This document shows, piece by piece, positions 35,850 to 43,967 of a DNA stretch of 64,000 bases. The notes beneath the pieces were generated by a model. The model made no database searches, was not told the origin of the DNA, and worked only from the letters and a program-made list of their open reading frames with translations. This DNA is from UBA1672 sp963977495 (GTDB taxonomy: Bacteria; Pseudomonadota; Alphaproteobacteria; Micavibrionales; Micavibrionaceae). Every line of letters starts with the position of its first letter. Position 1 is the first letter of the stretch. The translations under genes and the position numbers were made by a program. The stretch spans positions 186,001-250,000 of the forward strand of contig CAXBOT010000001.1 in NCBI GenBank assembly GCA_963977495.1. Reading direction: 5' to 3'.

Positions 35850-36818
35850 ATGAATGAATTCGAAACCATTGAAAAATACTTTGCACCACTGACCATGGGA
35901 TATGAAGGTTCGGCGGGGCTTTGCGATGATGCCGCTGTTCTTGAAATTCCTGAGGGGCATGAATTGGTGGTGACCAGTGATACGCTGAATGAAGGCATCC
36001 ATTTTTTAGAAGGCGAAGCGCCGGAAAATATTGCGCGTAAGGCTTTGCGGGTGAACTTATCGGATTTGGCGGCGATGGCGGCAACGCCCTTATGTTATCA
36101 ACTCAATCTGGCCTTCCCTGAAAAACCCACCGAAGCATGGCTGCGCGCCTTTACGGATGCCTTATATGAGGATAATGAAAGCTTTCATATCTTTTGCTCT
36201 GGCGGGGATACGACGAGCATTAAGGGCGGTGCGCTCTCCATTTCCATGACCGCGATGGGCACTGTGCCAAAGGGGACGGCTGTGCGGCGCGGCGGCGCGA
36301 AAGCGGGGGATGCAATTATCCTGACGGAAAGTGTCGGCGATGCGGTTTTGGGGCTGAAGCTGCTGCAAGGGGGGCTGGATAAGGCTGGTTTTTCAACAGC
36401 CATAGAACGTTACCGCGTTCCGAGGCCACGCACCCAAACGGTTGATATCTTGCGGAAATATGCACATGCGGCGGCTGATATTTCAGATGGTTTGATTGCA
36501 GATTGTCTGCATATTGCGAAAGCTTCAAACCTATGTGCGGAGATTGATATTGAGAAAATAAAGTTTTCGCAAGCAGTGGAGCGCGCGATAGATCAGAAGA
36601 TCATAACATTGGAACAAGCCATTAAGGGCGGCGATGATTATGAATTGGTTTTGGCTGTGCCGGATCAAAATGTAGCGCTGGCCCTTTCTGAATTACAAAA
36701 AATCAATTTAAAACCACTGGTTATCGGGCATTTTAAAGATTCTGATTTAAGTCTGGAGATGCTGAATAGTGACGGTCTGCAGATGGATCAGAGCGCATTC
36801 GGCTGGACGCACTTCTAA
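35850..36818 (+). CDS. thiL: Thiamine-monophosphate kinase
   Basis: A 322-residue PurM-like ATPase making thiamine diphosphate, the last step of the pathway. Motifs: DDAAVLEIPEGHELVVTSDTL, KALRVNLSDLAAMAATP, FCSGGDTTSIKGG, AADISDGLIADC and IKGGDDYELVLAVP. It is third in the thiE-thiD-thiL operon. No nusB neighbour, which is common elsewhere. Confidence 0.95.
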   Translation: MNEFETIEKYFAPLTMGYEGSAGLCDDAAVLEIPEGHELVVTSDTLNEGIHFLEGEAPENIARKALRVNLSDLAAMAATPLCYQLNLAFPEKPTEAWLRAFTDALYEDNESFHIFCSGGDTTSIKGGALSISMTAMGTVPKGTAVRRGGAKAGDAIILTESVGDAVLGLKLLQGGLDKAGFSTAIERYRVPRPRTQTVDILRKYAHAAADISDGLIADCLHIAKASNLCAEIDIEKIKFSQAVERAIDQKIITLEQAIKGGDDYELVLAVPDQNVALALSELQKINLKPLVIGHFKDSDLSLEMLNSDGLQMDQSAFGWTHF

Positions 36819-36999
36819 CGCGCATACAAATCCGCATCGCCAATTTAAAAATTTCGAAAAAGAGTGATGTTTTGGCCTTTTTCCGTGGTGCTAGCCCTTG
36901 CCATTGCCGACAGTTCAGAGTAATAACAAGGGGCGCGTTTTCGAAGATACGCGCAAGTTTTTGTCGATATAACAGTAAAAAATAAAGAGAGACGAGATT

Positions 37000-38202
37000 A
37001 TGACTCAAATCCTTGTTCCAACACTTGGTGAATCTGTGGCCGAAGCGACTGTAGCGCAATGGCTGAAAAAAGAGGGTGAAGCAGTTAAGGCCGATGAGCC
37101 TATTGTTGAACTGGAAACAGACAAGGTGACGTTGGAAGTCAATGCACCCGCTGATGGTGTGATTGTGAAAATTGTCGTTGGTGAAGGTGATAGCGTTGAA
37201 GTCGGCGCGATCTTGGGTGAAATGGAAGAGGGCGGTGTTGCGAATGACTCTGCGCCTGCTAAAAAAGAAGCAGCACCCGCGCCAGCCGCGAAAGCTGCAA
37301 GCGCAGAAAAAGTTGCTGCGCCAAGTGATGCACCAAAAACATCACCTGCCGTGCGTAAGTTGATCAATGATAATAATCTGGATGCAAGTGCCATTCCCGC
37401 AAGCGGAAAAGATGGGCGTATTTCAAAGGAAGATGTTCAAAATTTCCTTGCTAAAGGCGGCGCGAAGTCAGCCCCTGCTGCTCCGGCTGTAAGCCAAGGT
37501 GCACGCGAGGAGCGCGTTAAAATGTCAAAACTCCGTCAGGTGATTGCCCGTCGTTTGAAAGAAGCACAAAACACTGCGGCGATGCTGACCACGTTTAACG
37601 AGGTTGATATGGGCCCCGTGATGGCTCTGCGCAATGAATATAAAGATGTGTTTGAGAAGAAACACGGCATTAAGCTTGGTTTTATGTCTTTCTTCATTAA
37701 GGCCACTATTCAGGCGCTTAAAGAATTTCCTGCGATCAATGCAGAAGTTCAGGGCGATGAAATGGTTTACAAGAATTACTATAATATCGGCGTTGCTGTT
37801 TCCACACCGCAAGGTCTTGTTGTTCCTGTTATTCGTGATTGTGATCAAAAGAGCATGGCCGAAATTGAAGCAACGATTGTTGATTTTGGTAAGCGCGCCC
37901 GCGATGGCAAGTTGTCCATGGATGAAATGAGCGGCGGTACATACACCATTACCAATGGCGGTGTGTTTGGTTCGTTGATGTCCACACCGATTTTGAATAC
38001 GCCGCAATCCGGTATTTTGGGAATGCACACCATTCAAAAACGCCCAATGGTGATGAAGGATGGTTCAATCGAGGCACGCCCAATGATGTATCTGGCGCAG
38101 TCTTACGATCACCGTATTGTTGATGGTCGTGAAGCGGTGAGTTCACTCGTGCGTATCAAACAAACCTTAGAAGACCCACAGCGTTTGCTATTGGATGTCT
38201 AG
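37000..38202 (+). CDS. sucB: 2-oxoglutarate dehydrogenase E2 (dihydrolipoyl succinyltransferase)
   Basis: A 400-residue protein: an N-terminal lipoyl domain with the lipoylated Lys42 (ETDKVTL), an Ala/Pro/Lys linker, the E3-binding domain at about 118-150 (SPAVRKLINDNNLD), and the catalytic domain ending in SYDHRIVDGREAV with the active His-Asp. AAAGAGAGACGAG precedes the ATG. It assembles the core binding SucA and Lpd. A terminator follows. Confidence 0.97.
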   Translation: MTQILVPTLGESVAEATVAQWLKKEGEAVKADEPIVELETDKVTLEVNAPADGVIVKIVVGEGDSVEVGAILGEMEEGGVANDSAPAKKEAAPAPAAKAASAEKVAAPSDAPKTSPAVRKLINDNNLDASAIPASGKDGRISKEDVQNFLAKGGAKSAPAAPAVSQGAREERVKMSKLRQVIARRLKEAQNTAAMLTTFNEVDMGPVMALRNEYKDVFEKKHGIKLGFMSFFIKATIQALKEFPAINAEVQGDEMVYKNYYNIGVAVSTPQGLVVPVIRDCDQKSMAEIEATIVDFGKRARDGKLSMDEMSGGTYTITNGGVFGSLMSTPILNTPQSGILGMHTIQKRPMVMKDGSIEARPMMYLAQSYDHRIVDGREAVSSLVRIKQTLEDPQRLLLDV

Positions 38203-38228
38203 GCGCGTCAATGACATATAAAAATTAT

Positions 38229-38261
38229 CGAACCCTGCCTGATCTAAGGCGGGGTTTTTTA
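38229..38261 (+). terminator. Rho-independent terminator of sucB
   Basis: Stem AACCCTGCC (38231-38239) with GGCGGGGTT (38248-38256), including one G-T pair, followed by T residues to 38260, 28 bp after the stop. Confidence 0.85.
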
Positions 38262-38274
38262 CAGCTATGACGCG

Positions 38275-38712
38275 TTATTGTAGGGCATCAATCCTGTTTT
38301 TAGTCATGCGGATTTGGCAGGTTAGTTTAGCATATTTGGACTCCATGCCTGTGCTGGAGAGTATCTCTTTGCGTTCGCATTCTGCCTTGCGGTATTCTTC
38401 GAAAAAATGACGGCTATTGGTCAGGGTTTCTGTATAAAATGTGTCCCAATCAATCGTGCTTTCCGTGTCGAAATTTTTCTTTTTCACCGTGTTTTCAAGA
38501 ATGAGCCGTTTGCCTTCGAGCATCGAAAATATTTCATCCAGACAGATCGACATGGATTCATTGCTTTGTGCATCGCTTAGGCAATCTTTTGGATTTGATT
38601 GAATGACATCAGTTACAGTGTTGTCATCCGCAAAGGCACCTAAAGTCGCAAAGCACAGGCCGCATAGGGTGAAGGCAATTAAGCGCCGTAATTTGCGCCC
38701 GCGATGTGTCAT
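38275..38712 (-). CDS. Secreted LprI-like protein, copy 1
   Basis: A 145-residue protein with a Sec signal (basic RGRKLRR, hydrophobic core, cleavage near GAFA, residue 28). The C-terminal half has the repeated pattern FFEEYRKAECERK and then KLTCQIRMTKNRIDALQ, which resembles the DUF1311/LprI-type arrangement of Cys and a Thr-x2-Arg helix. LprI of Mycobacterium inhibits lysozyme. It overlaps copy 2 by 4 nt (ATGA), so the two are cotranscribed. Confidence 0.72.
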   Translation of the reverse strand: MTHRGRKLRRLIAFTLCGLCFATLGAFADDNTVTDVIQSNPKDCLSDAQSNESMSICLDEIFSMLEGKRLILENTVKKKNFDTESTIDWDTFYTETLTNSRHFFEEYRKAECERKEILSSTGMESKYAKLTCQIRMTKNRIDALQ

Positions 38713-39128
38713 TCTTTAAGAGAGTTTTGTAAGGTACGGATACGCTGCGTGGTCATATCATAAAGGCATACCATGTATTCATATGTTGCTTGCGGGCCTT
38801 TGCGCTCAAGAAATGATTTCTGTCTGCTACATTCGTGCTTTCTGTAAGCTTCAAACATCTCGCGTCCTTCGATAAGGCTCTGCGTATCTTTTTCTCGGCG
38901 CACAGAATTATAGGCGGCAGATTCGTGTTTGTTTACGATACTAACGATGTCATCTTCTATGAATTTTCTGGTTTTTTCACGCTGATCGTATTCGTCGCTC
39001 ATGCAGGCAAAAAGACGCGCTTCGTTCGTTGCATAATCCTCAAAACAACGGTTGATGGCCGATCTCGCCTGTGCGTTAGTAGGCAGATATGTGCATAATA
39101 CACATATCAAAATAAGAGCTGAGCGCAT
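38709..39128 (-). CDS. Secreted LprI-like protein, copy 2
   Basis: A 139-residue protein with a short Sec signal (MRSALILICVLCTYLPTNAQA). It shares the arrangement CFEDYATNEARLFACMSDEYDQ, MFEAYRKHECSRQ and YMVCLYDMTTQRIRTLQ with copies 1 and 3. A near-perfect AAGGAGGATAGA precedes the ATG, implying strong translation. Four cysteines remain after cleavage. Likely periplasmic; an inhibitor or sensor role is inferred from the family pattern only. Confidence 0.75.
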   Translation of the reverse strand: MRSALILICVLCTYLPTNAQARSAINRCFEDYATNEARLFACMSDEYDQREKTRKFIEDDIVSIVNKHESAAYNSVRREKDTQSLIEGREMFEAYRKHECSRQKSFLERKGPQATYEYMVCLYDMTTQRIRTLQNSLKE

Positions 39129-39198
39129 TCTATCCTCCTTTTAAATGAATTCAGCAGAATTCAAATTATACACCATATTGATTAGAGACGAAAATTTA

Positions 39199-39780
39199 TT
39201 ACTTAATTGATTTTTGAAGGGTTTTTATTCTTTGCATGGTCATTTCGTAGATGCATATCTTCTGCACATAGATTGATTCAAACATATTGTCTTTGTTTTC
39301 TGTTTGCGCTTTGTGGCGTTCACATTCTGTTGTTCTGTATTCCTCGAATAACATTCTGCTTTTATTAAGTTGGTCTATTAGATCACGTTTTTTTGATTCA
39401 TAAACACGTTGTTGCATTAAAAACTTTAGTTTTTGTTCTTTAATTTTATCTTCTCGTAATTTTGCCATCGCTTTTTCAAGGTTAGCTTGCGCTCTGATAT
39501 CATCTGGCGTTTTCGGTTTTACCGTAGAGGGCGTGTAGGCCAGAATAGTTTCGTCAATGTCGTATTTAGGCGGGGAAACATAGAAATCATCTTTCACCAT
39601 TTTGAGCATGTCATCTTCTATTGTAATTCTGGTGACCTCTATCTCTGTGTTGAGTAGTGTCAGGCACATAGATATTCCACCGTCTGATTCTCCAGTTTTA
39701 AAGCAATCATTTACTGATCCTTCGGCGTAGGCAGGTGCGGTGAGTAGAAAGAAAAAGCATAGAAGTAAGAAAAAGCGCAT
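39199..39780 (-). CDS. Secreted LprI-like protein, copy 3
   Basis: A 193-residue protein with Sec signal MRFFLLLCFFFLLTAPAYA. It keeps the family features CFKTGE, MCLTLLNTEIEVTRI, LFEEYRTTECERH and KICIYEMTMQRIKTLQ, but has a 60-residue Lys/Glu-rich coiled-coil insert (about residues 95-150) absent from copies 1 and 2. The local AT content is higher than in copies 1 and 2. Confidence 0.72.
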   Translation of the reverse strand: MRFFLLLCFFFLLTAPAYAEGSVNDCFKTGESDGGISMCLTLLNTEIEVTRITIEDDMLKMVKDDFYVSPPKYDIDETILAYTPSTVKPKTPDDIRAQANLEKAMAKLREDKIKEQKLKFLMQQRVYESKKRDLIDQLNKSRMLFEEYRTTECERHKAQTENKDNMFESIYVQKICIYEMTMQRIKTLQKSIK

Positions 39781-39807
39781 AAAAATCCTTGTTGGCTGAG
39801 AGGGGTT

Positions 39808-40779
39808 CTATTTTTTATACAAGAGCGACAGGTTAGAGTCCAAAATGTTTTTATCCTGTAATTGTTTAAGTGCTTTTAATCCCCATTCATCGCGGCATTC
39901 TTCTTGATTGCCAATCGTGAGGTGGGTATAGCCTGCGCCAATCAAATTAACAAACTCGCGCGATGTTGGTGTGCGGCTGGAGAATATATAGGCGGGGTTA
40001 ATCGTCAGGCTGTGACGGGTGCATAAAACCAGTAAACGGTTAATAGGCTGCATGGTGGGAACATATTTATCCTGATTATCACGAATGTTTTGGGCGTCTT
40101 CTTGATTTAAACCGATGGCTATATCGGCTTTGGCATGAATAAAGAAGGCGTTACTGTTATGATCTGTGGCGATGCACGCGGCAAAGGGCTCTGTTTGCGT
40201 GTTGGCCTGTATCAGTTGCCCAAATTTTTCCTGCGATAACGCATTATCTGTTCGTCTGATGTGATAGGAGTTTTCATCACTGACCTGCGGCGCGCGGCTG
40301 GTTTTTTCCTGTAAACATGAAATGGTTTTCTCTGGCGCATTCATTTCAAACACCCCAATACCGGCTTTTCTAAAAATCAGCATAGAGATTTGATCAAAAT
40401 ACGGTTTTATTTTCAGGCCAAGCGGCGTGTTATGGGTGTGAGAGTCAATATAAACATTCCTTATGCCTGCTTGTGCAATGGTTTTGGCGCAATTCGGACA
40501 TGGTAAATCTGTGATGTATATATCGGCATCGCGCGATGAGGGCACCATAAACAATGTTGCCATTTCAGCGTGGATTGTGGTGCTGGCATTGCCAAGTTTT
40601 TGGTCAGTGCCGATATGTTTCTTCAGCAGATCCGGCCAGAAATTATGGTGCGCATGTTCGAAATATTGCCCATTTTGATCAGTGCCGCAAATTAATGCGC
40701 CGACTTTATGGTCAGGGTGTGGGCTTTGTGCTTCAGCGCGCAGTGCGCTGCCCATGCGGTCAAAATGGTTTGTGTTCAT
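39808..40779 (-). CDS. Two-domain deaminase-superfamily protein (active first domain)
   Basis: A 323-residue protein. The first domain has a full zinc site of the cytidine/dCMP deaminase superfamily: His70-Ala-Glu72 (TTIHAEMAT) and Cys94-x2-Cys97 (LPCPNCAKTI). The second half repeats the fold: AYIFSSRTPTSREFVNLIGAGYT-like text aligns with ADIYITDLPCPNCAKTI, but the ligands are replaced (HAE by Ile246-Asn-Arg, PCxxC by Pro-Thr-Ser-Arg-Glu at 271-275), so it is a pseudo-deaminase domain. The protein is a paralog of 43964..45103. Substrate unknown; a nucleotide or free base is likely. Confidence 0.82.
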   Translation of the reverse strand: MNTNHFDRMGSALRAEAQSPHPDHKVGALICGTDQNGQYFEHAHHNFWPDLLKKHIGTDQKLGNASTTIHAEMATLFMVPSSRDADIYITDLPCPNCAKTIAQAGIRNVYIDSHTHNTPLGLKIKPYFDQISMLIFRKAGIGVFEMNAPEKTISCLQEKTSRAPQVSDENSYHIRRTDNALSQEKFGQLIQANTQTEPFAACIATDHNSNAFFIHAKADIAIGLNQEDAQNIRDNQDKYVPTMQPINRLLVLCTRHSLTINPAYIFSSRTPTSREFVNLIGAGYTHLTIGNQEECRDEWGLKALKQLQDKNILDSNLSLLYKK

Positions 40780-40812
40780 AAGGGGCTTTTCATACTCAAA
40801 GATAGGTATCGG

Positions 40813-41289
40813 TTATTCGTAGTCGTCGTCATCGTCATCGTCATCGTCATCATCATCTTGCGGCTCAGGCCAAGGCAGTTTGTTCCCTGTTTCCAGGAAT
40901 GTTTTCAACTGGCTGAGGATAATAGGCCAGCCGCCTTTTACATCTTCGAATGAGGCGCTGTCTTTGATTAAGCCGTCATGGGTGAGGGTGAGTTGCGTAA
41001 CCTCACCAATGTTGGCGATAATATATTCAACGCGTGACGGGGCTTCATCAGGCGCATCGCAAAATGAAAATGTATGCGCGAGTAGCGCGCCGTCTTCTAT
41101 CATAACAATTTCGCCTTCAATCATAATATCGTCAGGCAAACCATAGGCAATGCGTCCGCCTTTTTTCAATGTTATTTCATGTAGGGGCGCGAGGTAATAA
41201 TTTTGTACGATTTCCGGCTTGGTCAGAGCCTCCCAGACATCGCTGGCAGGAGCGGAAATAAAGGTAACATATTCGAATTTTTTATGCAT
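40813..41289 (-). CDS. SRPBCC/AHSA1-domain protein with poly-Asp tail
   Basis: A 158-residue START-like protein: EYVTFISAPASDVWEALTKPEIVQNYYL at the N-terminus, then HTFSFCDAPDEAPSRVEYII, and VKGGWPIILSQLKTFLETG. These features match the Activator-of-Hsp90-ATPase-homolog-1-like family. The last residues are an uninterrupted run of twelve Asp followed by Tyr-Glu, encoded by a hexanucleotide repeat at 40816-40856. Start at 41289 was preferred to the upstream in-frame ATG at 41331, which adds 14 residues. It is cotranscribed with deaminase A, 33 bp upstream of it. Confidence 0.82.
   Translation of the reverse strand: MHKKFEYVTFISAPASDVWEALTKPEIVQNYYLAPLHEITLKKGGRIAYGLPDDIMIEGEIVMIEDGALLAHTFSFCDAPDEAPSRVEYIIANIGEVTQLTLTHDGLIKDSASFEDVKGGWPIILSQLKTFLETGNKLPWPEPQDDDDDDDDDDDDYE
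40816..40856. repeat. Hexanucleotide microsatellite encoding poly-Asp
   Basis: Tandem (ATCGTC)n followed by ATC repeats, in frame with the SRPBCC gene on the minus strand, encoding a run of Asp. The repeat unit is a multiple of three, so slippage would change tail length without breaking the frame. Confidence 0.85.
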
Positions 41290-41501
41290 GAGATCGTCCA
41301 GTTTCAGGAATATAAACGCGGATGGTATCATTTATATAACGCGTTGTTAATGAACAAAAAACTCTATATTCATTTTGTATAATAAAAGTTTGCAATATTT
41401 TGAAACTCTATGGTACGAATTAAGGGCTGTTAATGGAGTTTATATTCAAAAAATAATAAGAAATAAACGCAGCATGGATGGTTTAACTATCGGGAGTGAT
41501 T

Positions 41502-43967
41502 ATGTCGCGTGTTGTTATTGGCCCTTATCGCGATGGGCTTTCTCTTAAAAATTTATTTACGGCGTCCCCTGGGGCGTGGGCGGATTATGACGGCGATGAT
41601 GCGCCGGAAACGGCCTTTGTGCAGGTCAACTCCAAGGCTGTGACGAGTGCTGTTTTCCTGACAGAGGATTGGGCGGAACGTCAAAATGATTGGGATCCCG
41701 ATTATATTGGTATTATTTCAACTGAAAATGATCTGAAACATTGGGAAAATGATCACCCTTTGCGCTTTACGCCATTTTCGCTCGAAACCAAGAAAAGCTT
41801 TATCGCAGGGCCTGATTCCATCGAGGCAGAGACAACCGCCATTGATATTGCGCGCGGTAAGACAATTGTTGGTTTGTTGGAACCTGTACAAGATGCCACA
41901 ACCAGAGAGCTGCAGGAGGCCGTCGAGGCCGTCGGCGCGAAAGATGCTAAACATATTATAGTCTTGAGTGAAGACCGCGAAATGATGGTGCCGAAAATCC
42001 TTAAACAAGCATCGGTTTGGGATTCTTACCGTGATATGCCGCTGGTGAAGGAATGCTTTGAAAAGGGCGCAGCTTTTCCCGGAAAGCGCGTGAATGAACT
42101 TCAAAATGCTGTGGGCGGTGCGCTTAATCTTTTGACATTATTGCAAGATGCCAGAGATGAAATGATTAGCAAAGGTCATAAGGTTGACGATACGCATACC
42201 AGTTATGTTAGCTATTATATGAAGTTTCTGGAGTTTGATGAAAACCAGCCTATCCCTGAGGAAGGCATCTTTATTACCGCATCCGAGCGTAACAGAAAGT
42301 TTTTGCCCGTTACTCAAAAGCATTATGGTATGGAAAAATCAGGTGTTGATTTTGATTTGAATGATTTTGATGTCCCCGCAGATTATCACGGTCTTTATGA
42401 TGATGAGCAAAAGCCGATCACGATTGAAACGCTACGCGCTGATCCGCATAGCCGTTATTTTTCTCACCAGTTTGCAAGTGCGCGCGCGATGCGAGCCTTT
42501 GTTGATGTGATGCAAATTCCGATACTGGATAAGCCACGTGAACATACTATGGAAGATATTGAGGGCGCAACGCTGATTACCAACCTGAATTTGGGTGAAG
42601 CAGCATACCAAATGGAAGGCCACGGTTGGGGAACATCATATGACACCTTGAAAAACCAGTATGTTAAAAAACCTGAAGATTCTGGTGCGTCCGTTGAGGG
42701 GTTAAAATATTCGAATGACTATGTATGGGAAACGGGCTATCAGGCCGTCGATCAGAACCGAAGAATAGAAAATCACGAAGATTTGGAAAATGCATTTTTG
42801 TCTGCGGATGGTACTGTGGTTACGCAGTGGCCGGAAAAAGCACCCGACGGCATGGATCAAGATCAATACGAGCTAGAGCAGAAATTGATTGCGCGTATGG
42901 TGATTGCCAATCGAGCAACAATCAAGCCATTGGCAGGGCCAAGTGCCTTGGGTCGCCCTTTGTTGATTGAACATAATGTGCGCATGAATGAAATGCCTGC
43001 CTATCATAATGCTGTGAAATTCCGCACGATTACCTCGCGCTCTGACCACGTGTTTAGAGGGTTCTCCGACAGAGCAAGCTTTATGTCCGTGATGGCAGAG
43101 GGGCAGTGGGATAAGGAACATATGAAGCCTATGCCAACGCCGCAGAAATATGATCTGATTGACGAAGATCAGCTAACAGATGTTATCGCCGGTCGCTCGT
43201 TAGGGTTTACAGAAGCGTTACTCGGCTCTGCCAGTTCTCATTTGAAGTCAGGCAACGAAGATGCCATGACATATACGAATGAAACAGCGAAGAAGACCGT
43301 AACCATGATACATGGTGGCGGTGGTCGTTTTATTATGGGTAAGTTTTTCGAAGGTGCGGTAGAAGCGATGGAAGAAGGCAATGAGAATTTCCTGTCTATT
43401 GCAATGCGTGTGCCTTTGGCGTCTCGAAAAGAGGGGTCTTTAAAGCCATTATTACGTCGTTACGATCTTGAAGTAGAGGATGGCGATTTCAACAGCAGCT
43501 ATATGGCGTTTGGTAACGGGCAATTCCACGTTCTGACCTTTGACCAGATGGGCGAGCGGCAACATGCCATTCTTGCGCCTGCACATGTTGTGACCTCCTT
43601 CATCGGCGGTGTCGGAACGGACTATGAATATGACATGGCGATGTACCATAATTTGATGGTCGAGATGCGCGGATATGGTGTTTTTCCGGGGTTCGATAAC
43701 GAAGAAAAGAAACGTATTCATTTCGTGAACTCCCCCGTGAAAAATGGCGGGAATGTTGAATATGGCTATTATGACGCGTTGAAGGATTCCTTTACACCCG
43801 AACAACTGGATGTTCTGAATGTGCATTTTTATGATACGCCAGAGGAGGCGTTGGAAGCACGTAATGAATATGCGGCGGAGCTTGGGTTTGACCTTGACGC
43901 CCCGCGTAAGCGTTGGGGGCATGACAGGGGTCGTGACTATGATCATGATGATCTAAGCGCGTCTTAA
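41502..43967 (+). CDS. Large protein with C-terminal LOG/SLOG-type nucleotide-binding domain
   Basis: An 821-residue soluble protein. The C-terminal part (about 595-800) matches the LOG family: IHGGGGRFIMGKFFEGAVEAM (from His604), the conserved Arg in MGERQHAIL, and the phosphate-binding IGGVGTDYE (701-709, replacing the usual PGGxGTxxE) with Glu709 kept; KKRIHFVN and YYDALKDSF also align. LOG enzymes release bases from nucleotide monophosphates. The N-terminal 590 residues are unrecognised. CGGGAG precedes the ATG by 5 nt. The 3' end overlaps the convergent deaminase B gene by 4 bp. Confidence 0.78.
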   Translation: MSRVVIGPYRDGLSLKNLFTASPGAWADYDGDDAPETAFVQVNSKAVTSAVFLTEDWAERQNDWDPDYIGIISTENDLKHWENDHPLRFTPFSLETKKSFIAGPDSIEAETTAIDIARGKTIVGLLEPVQDATTRELQEAVEAVGAKDAKHIIVLSEDREMMVPKILKQASVWDSYRDMPLVKECFEKGAAFPGKRVNELQNAVGGALNLLTLLQDARDEMISKGHKVDDTHTSYVSYYMKFLEFDENQPIPEEGIFITASERNRKFLPVTQKHYGMEKSGVDFDLNDFDVPADYHGLYDDEQKPITIETLRADPHSRYFSHQFASARAMRAFVDVMQIPILDKPREHTMEDIEGATLITNLNLGEAAYQMEGHGWGTSYDTLKNQYVKKPEDSGASVEGLKYSNDYVWETGYQAVDQNRRIENHEDLENAFLSADGTVVTQWPEKAPDGMDQDQYELEQKLIARMVIANRATIKPLAGPSALGRPLLIEHNVRMNEMPAYHNAVKFRTITSRSDHVFRGFSDRASFMSVMAEGQWDKEHMKPMPTPQKYDLIDEDQLTDVIAGRSLGFTEALLGSASSHLKSGNEDAMTYTNETAKKTVTMIHGGGGRFIMGKFFEGAVEAMEEGNENFLSIAMRVPLASRKEGSLKPLLRRYDLEVEDGDFNSSYMAFGNGQFHVLTFDQMGERQHAILAPAHVVTSFIGGVGTDYEYDMAMYHNLMVEMRGYGVFPGFDNEEKKRIHFVNSPVKNGGNVEYGYYDALKDSFTPEQLDVLNVHFYDTPEEALEARNEYAAELGFDLDAPRKRWGHDRGRDYDHDDLSAS

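Noticed and set aside
41502..43400. Ham1/RdgB-like domain in the middle of the LOG-fusion protein
   Set aside because: A stretch beginning IFITASERNRKF and a later SHQFASARAMRAF faintly resemble Ham1, but the key motif residues are not conserved enough to claim it.
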